Source: Polytrichum commune
Lineage: Eukaryota > Streptophyta > Polytrichopsida > Polytrichales > Polytrichaceae
Length of the DNA: 64,000 nucleotides
Direction of reading: 5' to 3'
Assembly: GCA_950295325.1 (NCBI GenBank)
Contig: OX485808.1
Coordinates: forward strand, 25,070,527-25,134,526
Numbering within the stretch: position 1 is the first letter of the stretch; the number at the start of each line of letters is the position of its first letter. The notes beneath the pieces were generated by a model that searched no databases, was not told the DNA's origin, and worked only from the letters and a program-made list of their open reading frames with translations. The position numbers and the translations under genes are program-made. Of the stretch, positions 1-11,101 are shown piece by piece.

Positions 1-575
1 GGCAACCTACCAAGTTGATCCACCTAGTAGGTAGATGTTTTGAAGTATATAAGGATCGTCCTATAGCCTTTTGGCTCTCTTAGTACACATATGCGAATAT
101 GGCTTAGACTCTTAAAGAAGGTGTGCATGCTTGTGAATTTTAGATCTGGACAAGTAACGTCCTGGAAATGTGTGGCAGTCCGGACATACAACAATCCTAG
201 GAAACAAAGAGTAAGTGTTGAAAGAGGGATGTAAAGAGCATATTCATTACTGGTATTCTCCTATTGCTACTCTTCTTGTATGCTAACATAGTCCTTAGTG
301 TTGACAAGACAAAGGTGTTGAATGTGTTATTGAAAATGTGCATCAAACAACTTGTGATGTAGTACCAAAGAATGCATTCGAATGTAGAATGAATGGGTAT
401 GCATGGACATTACGCTCATGGGAGGATGTCCACAGCAAGAAGTGTAAGGTTTCTACTATGGCCGGCTTTGACCGTTTTGTGAAGTAGTTCGGTGGACTTC
501 TCCTCTTGGTGAAGTTGTCCAATACACTTCTCCTATAGGTGGTTACACTACGGCTGGTCAAGACTTCTTAAGGCA
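1..575. other. No gene recognised; left flank of foldback element
   Basis: I see no open reading frame with a recognisable domain and no splice-bounded exon series. Short ORFs (about 70 codons) are within chance expectation. Part of the sequence near 500-565 (CACTTCTCC, GGTGG, ACACTACGG) recurs in roughly inverted form near 1640-1680 on the other side of the foldback element, so the flanks may themselves be a repeat. Confidence 0.5.
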
Positions 576-583
576 TTATTTTA

Positions 584-1569
584 GGGGATCGCTATTTCCA
601 CACCTTTTTTGGCTAGATTCACACCTTTTTGCCGGTTCGGTTGCCGTGTCACTGAGGCGCTATATATGAGATTCTTCATGGTGCATCCGGACCGTTGATC
701 CACCAAGGCCCATCCAAGGGCCTCAATGATCCTAGGTGGCGGTGGGGTGGGGGGCGGGGGTGGTGCTTGCCACCAAGGCGGGGTGGGGCCATGGGCCTCA
801 TGTCTTTTTTGGGGAGGCCGGATTTAGGGTGGTGTCGGGCCTAGTGGCTAGGCCTACTTATTATATAACTAGTTGGTTAGCCTTACTCTACTTACTAAAT
901 GACTAGTTGGTTAGCCTTACTCTACTTACTAAATGACTAGTTGGTTACCCTTACTCTACTTACTAAATGACTAGTTGGTAAGCCTCTCCAATACTTTAAC
1001 GCATCAAAGCTCAACTTCAAGACTTGCACATATACCACTCAAATATACATGTCCAATTAAGAAGAGTGACCATAAGTAGAATAAGGCTAACCAACTAGTT
1101 ATTTAGTAAGTAGAGTAAGGCTAACCAACTAGTCATTTAGTAAGTAGAGTAAGGGTAACCAACTAGTCATTTAGTAAGTAGAGTAAGGCTAACCAACTAG
1201 TTATTTAGTAAGTAGAGTAAGGGTAACCAACTAGTCATTTAGTAAGTAGAGTAAGGGTAACCAACTAGTTATATAGTAAGTAGGCCTAGCCACTGGGCCC
1301 GCCTAGCCACTAGGCCCGACACCACCCTAAATCCGGCCTCCCCAAAAAAGACATGAGGCCCACAGCCCCACCCCGCCTTGGTGGCAAGCACCACCCCCGC
1401 CCCCCACCCCATCGCCACCTAGGATCATTGAGGCCCTTGGATGGGCCTTGGTGGATCAACGGTCTGGATGCACCATGAAGAATCTCATATATAGCGCCTC
1501 AGTGACACGGCAACCGAACCGGCAAAAGGTGTGAAACTAGCCAAAAAAGGTGTGGAAATAGCGATCCCC
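584..1569. mobile_element. Foldback/MITE-like element with long inverted arms and TTATTTTA duplication
   Basis: The first 400 or so bases (GGGGATCGCTATTTCCACAC and on) are the reverse complement of the last 490. The shared stretch includes the CCAAAAAAGG, GTGTCACTGAGGCGC and CACCACCCTAAATCCGGCC blocks, so a single strand would fold almost completely, leaving a loop at about 985-1080. The 8-bp TTATTTTA occurs immediately before the left end (576-583) and immediately after the right end (1570-1577), which is the expected target-site duplication. An alternative reading is a 3-bp TTA duplication with GGGG ends, as in PIF/Harbinger-type MITEs; an 8-bp duplication would point to hAT-like. There is no coding capacity. 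Confidence 0.8.
868..1285. repeat. 34-bp tandem repeats within both foldback arms
   Basis: In the left arm the unit beginning ACTAGTTGGTTAGCC starts at 868, 902, 936 and 970, an exact 34-bp period. The right arm (about 1085-1285) carries about six copies of the reverse complement. The copy number differs between arms (about 3.3 against 6), so the arrays expanded or contracted after the inverted structure formed. Confidence 0.85.
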
Positions 1570-1701
1570 TTATTTTATTGCTTTTTCATCTTCTCCGGCA
1601 TACCATCCCTCGCCTCAAACAACCATGTCTTGGGCGAAAGTTCTTGACCGACTAGTGCACTTCTCCACCGTAGTGTAAAGCAGCCCTAAGAATCGCCACT
1701 A

Positions 1702-2423
1702 CACTCTAACCTCGTTAATACAACACTCGTTTATACGACACCCTCGATATTACGACACATTTTTGCGAGACTAAACTTTTTAGTTCGAAACTCCCTCTTT
1801 TATATGACTACGACACTCGATAATGCGACATTTAGAATCTCCGTTTTGTCATATTAAAGAGGTAGTTAATGTTAAAATTCTTTTTCATTTTCACGTGGGA
1901 ACTACTTGGGAACTTAATGATAACTAGGGTTATTAGTGTAGAATGAACATGGTTGGGGTTAGAGTGGCCTCTCTTGCCTAGTATGTGGCCTTGTACACGG
2001 GTGATATAGTATCACCATCATCTTCATGCTAAACGTCATGCATCATTGTTGTCTAGTTTCTTATTAGAGAAAAATTTATATTTTGGTGTTAATGAAATTA
2101 TTAGTTCTCAAACGTTAGAAGGGAATTCAAATAAGATGACAACTATCAACTTGGGTAGGCAACACCAGAGGTCTTTGGCCTCTTATTTCAAGAGTTCTTG
2201 AGAATATTATATATTTTTGGAGTTATAAGTTAATATTTCATACCATCTATATTGCTTGAACTCGTTCTATATATTTGAAAGCTCATATTACTTACGTTTT
2301 CGTATTCCCTCAATAATATGACAACTTTATGTCATTTGTTATATTAATAAGAAGACAACACCTCGATAATACGACCTTTTTTATGTTTCCCAAACATGTC
2401 ATACTAAAGAGGGAGAACAATAC
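1702..2423 (+). repeat. Left long terminal inverted repeat of the pogo-like element
   Basis: This is the reverse complement of 8733-9470 with scattered differences. Shared landmarks include TTTTTGCGAGAC, AACTCCCTCTTTT, the CACCATC/ATGCATCATTGTT block, AATATTATGACAAC-type motifs and, at the inner end, GTCATACTAAAG followed by GGGAGA. Confidence 0.75.
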
Positions 2424-2439
2424 TAGGAAAGGCAAGTCT

Positions 2440-2850
2440 AGAGTAGATGCTCCCATAACCAATCACTTAAGAGATTCTCTGCTAGATTTGGAAAGGTATG
2501 AGGTGGTGCAATTTTTTCCCATGTAAGAAGACAAAAAAACAATGAGGCTTGTAGAATTTTCAATAATTTTGTTCCTTGAATTAAAAATATCGAGAACTAT
2601 TGAAGTTAGAAGTTGATCCGAACATATTACCAATGTCTAGAGTCTGCCATGACCGTTCATTCTTTAACTGCTTGTTATTCCTTACTTTAGCACTCAAAAC
2701 CCAAGACATGTGTCATGTCACTATTGGTTCCAAGCATGTCATTATAGCAAGTCAGGCATGTCAGGCAATAAACTTCGAGAATGGAGCACTAATTACAGAT
2801 GAACTGGTTGCGTTTGGGGAACATCCGGTTGAAGTTCAAGAGTTTTAAGG
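2440..2850 (+). repeat. Diverged direct repeat, copy 1 (other copy 5000-5300)
   Basis: The phrase TAACCAATCACTTAAGAGATT, then a TGAGGTGGTGCAA block, a CCGAACATATTACCAATGTC block and an ACATGTGTCATG block occur in the same order here and at 5000-5300 at roughly 75-80% identity by eye. The short ORFs across it do not align between the copies in one frame, so I do not call a gene. Confidence 0.6.
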
Positions 2851-3189
2851 AAAATTACCGATCTCCTTAGAAGAATACGCCTCAAATTTGTAAAGAAAAA
2901 TAAAAAAAATCACAACATGTAATTGGATGGACTTAGGGGATTTTTACACCATGGACCATGAGTTGTCCGAAGGTCCTGTAAAATGTGTAATTGGTTGTTG
3001 AACTCGTCCCAGGACCACTTCGGTTTATACCAAGGAAAAGATGTCAAAGTGACCATAGAGTTCAAGGTCCCCAAAAGACATATATTTTAAGGCTTACATT
3101 ATCCACCGACATGATCCAACGAGTTTTTTCGGTGCGAGGAAAAAGAGGTGCTCTTGTAGGAAAAGGCAAGGGCCCATAGCTTAGAAATA

Positions 3190-4612
3190 CTATTATAATA
3201 CAACATTTAATGATTTTTTTGGGGGAAGAGAAGATGGAGACAAGAGAAGACAAACAAATGGTTGAACTTGATTATTATTTTTTCTTTCAAAACGGCCCTT
3301 TGTGGGCATATATTCAAAAAATCAACACATTCACTTTTTGGTGCAATGGTCAGCTACTTGGTCCACTTACGTTCTACACCTAGTGAGGGGCCCAAAGGCT
3401 TTGTAAATTGATTTTTAAAGAAGTTGAACCACGGAAGTCAAACCATGAAAAAGGCCATCATCGTCCATGGTCCAACTTCATGGTCCATGGTGTAAACTGG
3501 CCCTTTAGAAACACTGGGATTTTTGACTGGTTCGGTCCAAAACCCTCCCCAGACATTGATGCCATGCAACTTCTACGACAACCACCCACCACATAAAATT
3601 TTAACTATCCCGCTCCGTGACAGTTCCTATGACACCATCCATGAGTGCACCCGCCATTTGTCATGCGCTACGACTGCAGTCTACTCGGTGTCACTTCGGG
3701 GTGTTATTATAATATTATTATAATAAAATCTTAATGAATTTTTTGGGAAGAAGAGAAAATGAAGACAAGAGAAGACAAAATAATGGTCAAACTTGATTAT
3801 TATTTTTCTTTCAAAACTACCCTTTTTGGACATATGTTTAAAAAAATCAGCACATTCATTTTTTGGTGCGTGGTCATTCCTCTTGGTCCACATTCGGTTT
3901 ACACCTAGTGAGGGGCCCAAACGCTTTGTAAATTGACTTCCTAAGAAATCGGACCATGGAAGCTAGACCATCAAGTCGCACCATGAAAAAAGGCCATCAT
4001 CTTCCATGATCCGACTTCATGGTCCATGGTGTAATATGGCCCTCTAGAAACACTAGGATTCTGACCGATTATACCCTAAACCTCCCCAAACACTGATACT
4101 AGGCAACTCCAGCAACAACCACCCACCAGATAACATCATGACACCGTCCATGAGTGCACCCGACATTTGTCATGCACCACGATTGCAGCCCACTCGGTGT
4201 CACTCCAGGGTGCCCCCCCCCCCAAAAAAAATCAAAAAATCAGCACATTCACTTTTTGGTGCGTGGTCATTCCTCTTGGTCCACGTTCGGTTTACACCTA
4301 GTGAGGGGCCCAATTGCTTTGTAAATTGACTTTCTAAGAAATCGGACCATGGAAGCTAGACCATCAAGTCGGACCATGAAAAAAGGCCATCATCTTCCAT
4401 GATCCGACTTCATGGTCCATGGTCTAGGATTCTGACCGATTATACCCTAAACCTCCCCAGACACTGATACTAGCTAGGCAACTCCTGCAACAACCACCCA
4501 CCAGATAACATCATGACACCGTCCATGAGTGCACCCGACATTTGTCATGCACCACGACTGCAGTCCACTTGGTGTCACTCCAAGGTCCCCCCCCCAAAAA
4601 AAAAAAAAAACA
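3190..4612 (+). repeat. Three tandem copies of a 0.4-0.5 kb repeat
   Basis: The landmark CTAGTGAGGGGCCCAA recurs at about 3380, 3905 and 4297, followed each time by CTTTGTAAATTGA, ACCATGGTCC-like palindromes and CCACCCACCA, and each copy ends near GACTGCAGTC/GGTGTCACT. The spacings are about 525 and 392 bp, so the third copy has lost about 130 bp. Copies 2 and 3 are much closer to each other than to copy 1. They end in C7-10/A8-14 homopolymer runs (about 4207 and 4587), suggesting slippage or insertion at that junction. No coding potential. Confidence 0.75.
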
Positions 4613-4999
4613 CCGTTCCTATCAATGTAAATCATTTATGCGAGAATGTCAGCAGCTGCCACAACACACACACACACCTGCCCATTCATGAGTTGCAACT
4701 GGCAGTATGTAATTGATTACGTGAGGAGGTAGTTAGTAAAAAGTTGGCACAGTTCAGATTAAGCCTTACCGGTCGTTTATTGTATATATATATATTCTTT
4801 GTTCATTCAGAAGTTATCATTGAGAACTATTGATAGTCGCCTTATACAGTGTATTATCATGGGCTGTGATTGTACTCATTTGATTTGAATGGTGGTTAGG
4901 TCAGGGTATCATTGAGGCCTGTACGATGCCGGAGTTGGAGCCCGAACAATAATATAAGTTAAGTCTTCACAAAGTTGGCAAGTGTGGGCATTGGACAAT

Positions 5000-5300
5000 C
5001 ACTAGAGTAACTAGAGGCACCCGTAACCGATCGCTTGAGAGATTTTGCGCCAGATACGGAGAAGTACAAGGTGGTGCAAAAATTTCATCCGCATTGGAAC
5101 GTAGAAATCGGGAGGATGGTGAACTTTTCGGTCATTTGATTTTTTAAATTGAAGTTATTGTGAAAATTTTCAGGCCAAAAATTGGTCCGAACGTATTATC
5201 AATGTCCACAATTTGTCATAACCGTTCATTTTAGCCGCTCGTTCCTCTTCACTTTAGTACCCGGAACTAGGACATGTGTCATGGTATTATTGGTTTAGGC
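5000..5300 (+). repeat. Diverged direct repeat, copy 2 (other copy 2440-2850)
   Basis: It matches the block at 2440-2850 in order and orientation and lies within the same large element. This suggests the interior grew by duplication. The sequence around it (4620-5740) shows no recognisable gene. Confidence 0.55.
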
Positions 5301-5739
5301 TTGACCATAAGGGAGAAACTAAGACACTTCAAAATTCCCCGACCCTTGATTTAGTCCACATGAACATGAGGGTGGAGAGTCCAATTGCATATATCTTTAC
5401 ACTGTACTTGGAGGCCCTCGACCACGCAAAAGTGCAATCTCAAGATTTTAATGGTTTCAAGGAATCCCACAACCTTGTGGTCATGGTGTAAAGTGGCCCT
5501 TACTAAGGTATGTGGGTGTCATTTGGTTCATTTCTTCATGTTCATGAACTCATACCACTTAGATTTACACAACAAAAGTTGTGTTGCATAAACAAATCTA
5601 CGACGACACGTCCACAAAAATTAGATTGAAAGTCCGACCTCCCCTTTTTACTTATGGATATCATAAGTGCATGTTTGTTAATTCCTAAACAAATACATAG
5701 ATCTTCCCAATTGTGTTCATTATTGTGTGTGGAGTACAC

Positions 5740-6006
5740 TGCTTTGTCTAATTATTGTGGCCCACACGTATTTCCAATTACCCACACTAAATTTTTTATT
5801 AGAATTTGAAATGGCCCATTGTAATTTCCAGTGTGAAATTTAGTGTGGGTTTTATTCAACTACATATTTGGATGAAAATTCAAAGACAAGGTAAGCACTA
5901 TAAAAGTACTAATACTAACCAATGCAAGTACTATATATTACTAAATGCGCGCCACACTAAATTCCAACCCACATGAATTTCCCACCCACACTAATTACAC
6001 AAAGCA
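5740..6006. mobile_element. Short MITE-like inverted-repeat element
   Basis: The left end TGCTTTGTCTAATTATTGTG is matched by the reverse complement of the right end, TGCTTTGTGTAATTAGTGTG. Inside are further inverted CCCACACTAAAT/ATTTAGTGTGGG blocks. At 267 bp, AT-rich and without an ORF, it fits a MITE. I could not define a convincing target-site duplication. Confidence 0.5.
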
Positions 6007-7069
6007 ACATAGTTAATACAACCTGAAAAAATAGTCCAATCTCTTCTAAGCATGTATCTTCACAACGGGTGTCAATGTGTATGTCTGACAAATTTCATTT
6101 GACGTTCAACTTCAAATCCAAAGTGTCACGTGACATTTTCAAAAACCCAAAAAAAAAATGTCAATTACCATCTATGTTTCCTTCCAAACTATCACCTCAA
6201 TGTCACATGCCTAGTAGTACGTGTCATTTCAATTTCTAAAGTGTCAATTGATGTGTGGTTTTTTCCTCCCAAGTCACACACTACATGTCAAAACCTAAAT
6301 CGTGTGTGTCAATTGACGTGCATTTCATCCTTGTGCAAGTTCTTGCATGTCAAATGTCGAAAACTTGTAAAAACTTTGTAAAAATTACACACTGGTGGGT
6401 GTTCTTTGATCTGCGCTGAACCACATACACATCAAATATAGGTCTCTGATAAAGAGGCTAGGAGTAACCACACCAAGCACATACATATATATACATATAT
6501 ATAACTCTATATATATTCCTTAGGTAGACTACAAGGACAGGCTAAACATAGCTAACCATGTTTATATACATTTTATCGTCTGATTTCGGAACACACAGCT
6601 GTCATCACTACTGAGGTGGATGATTGCGTTCCCTATTTATATCGATTTATACGGTTGCCAGCTCAACCAACATATGCCTAACTAAGTATAAGTATAAGTC
6701 TCCATTTGCCATTGCGATAGGGTCCTTTCCAACAGGCATGCCATGTTCCATTGTCCTTCTTTGTACCCATTTTGGTCTTGGAGTCCATACTTAGAATATT
6801 GTTGTGGTACCTTGGATTCATGTGTTAATTAGGGCCACTTCACACCAGTGATCCAGGAGATTTTTGGGCGTAATCGATTGAGATCCTAGTGTTTGCAAGT
6901 CCATCCGGTTACATGTTGACATCCTCCGGTTCTTTTTTTATTAAATTGAGGTATATTCTATAAATTCCTCTAAAATGATCGGTAATTTGCCTGTAGTCTT
7001 GAACTTCAACCGGTTATTTTTCAAACTCAACGGTTCATATGTAACTAGCTGATGGCTCTCCCTGATCAT
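6007..7069. other. Repeat-rich stretch without a gene
   Basis: Short scattered motifs (TGTCAATTG, ATGTCAAA, ACATATATATA) recur within 6050-6520. No exon-like ORF or family similarity was seen. The sequence belongs to the interior of the large TA-flanked element. Confidence 0.5.
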
Positions 7070-7922
7070 TGTTTCGCACACGAGCCATGAGTTGTGACCA
7101 TGAGATTGTGAGAGCCCAAAAGAAAGTGTCCGAAGGCCGTCCCACGACGACACTTCCAAAATCACGTAGTGGGGTCACGGACCCTCGAGTGTAGTGTGAA
7201 GTCATATGTGACCGGGCCCTCAACCAAATGCTACTACAATGAACTTTTATTCATGCAGGTCTTCACACATGATAAAATAGAATATATCAACGGTTTTGAG
7301 CATTCCGAGTGCCATGGTCTCCCGGTTTTGTGTTAGGCCTACCTCCAAGAGGTGGTTTTTGAAAATAATCCAAGTGACCATGAAACATGATCCATTCGAT
7401 GCCATGTAGGAATCCATGTAGACTTTACATCCATCTTGCATTCACTTACTCCGTTGGTCCCTCAAGCGTAGTGTGAAGCGAACTTGGACCAACTCCGCCT
7501 TTTCCAGCAATGAGAGTGTTTGAAGTGTAATGGTCACGGGCTCTCGGTCTCGTGTGTGAAGTGGCCCTTAAGAAGACGAAGGCAAATGTGTTTGAAATCT
7601 GAATGGATCCCTTAACAAATTTTTGATTTCAACCCATTCAGATTTCAAACACATTTGCCTTCTTAAGGGACACTTCACACATGCTTGGACCATTTTCAAA
7701 AACCACCTCTTGGAGGTAGGCCTAACACAAAACCAAGGAGACCATTTCACTCCGAACACTCACAACCGTTGATTTATTCTAATTTATCATGTGTGAGGAC
7801 CCGCTTGAATAGACATTCATTAAAATAGCATTGGTTAAGGGCCCGGTCACATATGGCTTCACACTACACTTGAGGGTCCGTGACCACACTACATGATTTT
7901 GGAGGTGTCTTGGGACGGCCTA

Positions 7923-8597
7923 CAGTAATCTCCCGCTAAGTATGCACTTTGAATTGGAGCAGTTGGTGTGCAGTTATTTGGTAGGTGCGTACTTTGCTCA
8001 TATCGTTTTCTAGACCCTCTGATTCGATGAATCGCAACGGAGAACGGATGAAACCTGAGGCAACCCGCTTGACCGAAGCCCAACGATGTGAAATCGGTGC
8101 AAAGTTCAGCAAGCCGAACGTGCCGAGCAAGCCGGCAGTGTTTGATGACGCAAACAACGTTGAAAATTGTGTTGTTGTGCTAGAGAACATTGATGAAGTT
8201 CTGGAAACGATGCGGATCAAAGAAGAACCACCTATCCATGACGAAATCCAGCCTATCGAGACATTTGCTGAAGTTGGAAGTGCTACTGATTTAAAAGGCT
8301 TTGAAGCTCTACACAACACTGTCTTCGACATCAACGACCAATTGCTTTGCGCCGATGTTCAAATGAAAGCTAAAGTAGATGTATGATGAAGTGCGGCGAT
8401 CGTTTGAGACGTTGCAACGAAACGTTAACAAACTGACATTGAATATCAAGCTTCAAAAAATCATGCATTCGCACCAAATGACTATGCATGATATGTTCAA
8501 AAAATAAAATATGAACCCCAATTTTTGTCAAAAAAATTGCACACTTAACCGGGATGCATACTTAAACGGGTGCGTACTTAAGCAGGAGATTACTGTG
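7923..8597 (+). mobile_element. 675-bp pogo-like element inserted at TA in the foldback arm
   Basis: The left end is CAGTAATCTCCCGCTAAGTA. The right end, read inward, is (CA)CAGTAATCTCCTGCTTAAG. TA flanks both sides (7921-7922 and 8598-8599). The opposite foldback arm carries the uninterrupted sequence: its complement reads GACGGCCTTCGGACACTTTC, against GACGGCC-TA-[element]-TA-GACTTTTTC here. Subterminal copies of the AACGGGTGCGTACTTAAG motif lie at the right end. TA target, CAG termini and a Tc5/CENP-B-like ORF inside all fit a pogo/Tigger-type element; the ORF is truncated, so it is non-autonomous. The right terminus carries two extra bases (TG) relative to the left. Confidence 0.8.
8027..8386 (+). 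pseudogene. Truncated pogo-like transposase N-terminus
   Basis: This 119-codon frame starts MNRNGERMKPEATRLTEAQR and continues CEIGAKF; the RLTEAQRCEI stretch resembles the start of the helix-turn-helix DNA-binding domain of pogo/Tigger/CENP-B transposases (family pattern LT.EQK.EI). The remainder is acidic and resembles nothing I know. No DDE catalytic domain follows: the frame stops at 8386 and about 210 bases of terminal sequence come next. It fills most of the 675-bp element. The assignment rests on a short motif plus the TIR/TA context, so the family call is moderate. Confidence 0.5.
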
Positions 8598-8732
8598 TAG
8601 ACTTTTTCTTTTGGGCTCTCATGATCACATGGTCACAGCTCTTGGCTCGTGTGTGAAGTGGTCCTGAGTTTATGTGAGGTCAGAAAGCCGGAACCTTCTA
8701 TGATCACTACAGCTATGTACTGGGGTTGGCAT

Positions 8733-9470
8733 TACTGCTCTCCCCCTTTAGTATGACACGTCTAGAAAACACAAAAAGTTGTATTATCGAGGTGTGGTCT
8801 TCTCATTAATATCACAAATGGCGTTAAGTTGTCGTATTATTGAGGGAATATGAAAACATAAGTAATATGAGTTTAAAAATATATACAACGAGTTTAAGCA
8901 ATATAGATGGTATGAAATAATAACCTTTAACTCCAAACAAATACAAATATTCTTAAAAACTCATGAAATATGAGGTCAAAGATCTTTGATGTTGCTTGCC
9001 CAAGTTAGCAACTATCATCTTATCTAAATTTCGTATTAACTTTTGAAAACTAATAATTTCATTAACAACAAAATATAAAGAGTTTTCTAATAAGAAATTA
9101 AACAACAATGATGCATTACGTTTAGCATCAGGATATTGGTGATATTATATCACCCGTGTACAAGGCAACATACTAGGCACAAGGCCACTCTAACCCTAAC
9201 CATGTCTATTCTACACCATTAACCCTAATTATCATTAAGTTCCCTAGTAGTTTCAAAGTGAAAATGGATGTATTCTAGATGTACATAACATAGATGAAAG
9301 AAATTTTAGCATTAACTATCGAATGAATTCTAATTTGTATAGTTTATTTATCTAAATGTCGTAGTCGTACAAAAGAGGGAGTTTTGAACTAAAAAGTGTG
9401 GTCTCGCAAAAATGTGTCATAATATCGAGGGTGCCGTGTAAACAAGTGTCATATTAACAAGGTTAGACTG
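8733..9470 (-). repeat. Right long terminal inverted repeat of the pogo-like element
   Basis: This is the partner of 1702-2423. Going inward from 9470 it repeats the same order of blocks: TAACCTTGTTAATATGACAC-like terminus, CTCGATATTATGACAC, GCGAGACCACACTTTTTAG, the CACCATGTCTATTC region, then TTGTCGTATTATTGAGGGAA and GTCATACTAAAG. Confidence 0.75.
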
Positions 9471-9472
9471 TA

Positions 9473-11010
9473 GTATGAAAGGCCAATGTGTAATGGTCGG
9501 GCTTTTACGACTTTATTTCATTATTCACTTCATCTATGTTATACACTACCTTGAATAGCAATGATGTGTCGGGGTTGAAACACTTGAACTACATATTGTA
9601 TTTAGAGTCATATGGTATTTATTGTCAATGTGGTTCTTTTCTAACGACGCTTGTTGTAAAATATAAGTATTGTCATCCCAACTTCACTAAGTATGGTATA
9701 TTTTGTATTCTTACATTTATGTAGTAAAAAATTGTCATAGATGATAGAAATTTGGATGAAAAATTACTTAGTAAGTGATAGGAATTGCAAAATTGTAAAT
9801 CTATAATGCCCAAAATTTGTTCATACAGGGAATGACAAATAATGTTACGTTTACATTTAGTGTTGGTGTCACAACACGGGCGGTTTGCAAATAGTATTTA
9901 GCAAGACAAATACACAAAACATCACTCAACCACATGGTTCAATCTAATTTCTATCTTTAGCATATGGCATGGTCTTCCACTGTCTTACCTTCATGGGAAG
10001 AAAACTTAGATGATAGGAGGAAATTGACGCCAATACGGATAGGGAATCGTGTTATTTTGAATAGCATGAATATTGTGAATAGTGTTGGTATTCTTGTTGA
10101 AATGTTGCAATGAATATTTTATTAGCAAATAATGTTGGGATGAACAATGCATCTAGTGAATAGTGCATCTTCCTATGACATACTAAAATGTAAACACGTG
10201 ACATTTTAGGTGCCATTAGTGGCGCCACCTCATACCACCACTCAATACCTCCATGTAGGGTAGGTAATGGGCTTCACTTCTCGGGTCGGTTCAAGGTGGG
10301 TTTAGGGTGGCCTATCGGTGCCGATTCTAGCCATTCTATTAAGAAGGGGGCAATTCTAGCCATTCTATTCACAAAACCAAGGAGGTAGGCCCACAAAGCA
10401 CAAAGAGTGTCCATACTCAGGATGCAAGGTGACTGTTTTGCAACCAAAATGGGTGGGATCATGGAGTTGGCCATGTGGTTGTGTACACCGTTACTAGTTG
10501 GGCTTCTATATACCTTGAGTCTAGTACCCAACTATGGTGTGTTGGTTTTAGACATTAAAGATGGGGATCATCATACACGAGGCCTAATAACTGGTTCAAG
10601 GAAGCTAGTGGTGTTGACTTTGAATATTCATCAAATATTCAATTGAGGCTAACCCTCTCCCCCCCCCCCCCTTTACTTTATACTTATGTTTAGCCCAAAT
10701 GCTCATATGAATGTTTGTTTATGTCAACAACATGGCCATGTGTATGTGCAATAGCTTAAAAGGTTGGTTTAAGCACCCTCTCTACCTTTTATATATACAT
10801 ATGTATATATGCACATGACTCACGTGATCTCTCGTCCAAAACCTACAAGTAAAACGAGTGTGGTCCCAATTTGGATTTGCTAATCCGAATCGAACACTTA
10901 TCATTGGTTTTGTGAGTGTACCCCACACACGCATGGCGATTGGATACCTCATAGAGGAGGGCGAGCATATTCTAAAGACATCAACAAAGGCAGCCGGAGC
11001 CAAAGACGAC
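9473..11010. other. Intergenic; no gene seen
   Basis: AT-rich sequence with a few chance ORFs of 60-85 codons that lack domains. A C10 run lies near 10,661-10,670. An AT stretch (ATATATACATATGTATATATGC) lies at about 10,790. The last few hundred bases are presumably promoter-proximal sequence of the kinase gene. Confidence 0.5.
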
Positions 11011-11015
11011 AAAAC

Positions 11016-11101
11016 TATAAAAGCTGACGTGGACTAGGGGCCCCACGCTTGCCTGGACCCACCAGTAACTTGGTTTCTCTCTCTTCTCTGGTCCTCTCCC
11101 T
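11016..11101 (+). promoter_or_regulatory. Core promoter of the kinase gene: TATA box and CT-rich patch
   Basis: TATAAAAG at 11016-11023 is followed about 50 bases later by a pyrimidine patch (TTTCTCTCTCTTCTCTGGTC, 11074-11101), the arrangement typical of plant TATA promoters with Y-patches. Transcription probably starts between 11045 and 11075. A GA microsatellite follows in the presumed leader (11142-11159). Confidence 0.55.

Larger units (their letters stand above)
7070..8660. repeat. Second foldback element, right arm split by an insertion
   Basis: The left arm (about 7075-7340, with CACGAGCCATGAG, GAGAGCCCAAAAGAAAG, GGCCGTCCCA and GTGACCGGGCCC) pairs with 7700-7920 plus 8600-8660 on the right. 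The centre is a near-perfect palindrome about 60 bp per arm (7563-7680, CTTAAGAAG..GAATGGATC / GATTTCAACCCATTC..CTTCTTAAG). The right arm is interrupted between 7920 and 8600 by a separate small transposon. The left arm therefore shows what the site looked like before that insertion. Confidence 0.75.
1702..9470. mobile_element. Large non-autonomous pogo/Tigger-like element with about 730-bp inverted ends
   Basis: The left end reads CACTCTAACCTCGTTAATAC. The reverse complement of the right end reads CAGTCTAACCTTGTTAATAT. TA flanks each end (1700-1701 and 9471-9472). The similarity continues inward for about 730 bases (to about 2423 on the left and about 8733 on the right) and is rich in repeated ACGACAC/TCGATA motifs. 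CAG-type termini, TA duplication and such motifs are typical of Tc1/mariner pogo (Tigger) elements. No intact transposase lies inside; the 7.8 kb interior is other repeats. It could instead be two related half-elements that ended up facing each other, but the matched TA-flanked outer ends favour one unit. Confidence 0.6.

Noticed and set aside
7936-8334. 132-codon minus-strand ORF opposite the pogo-like remnant
   Set aside because: It is antisense to the frame with the transposase-like LTEAQRCEI motif; no domain in its own right.
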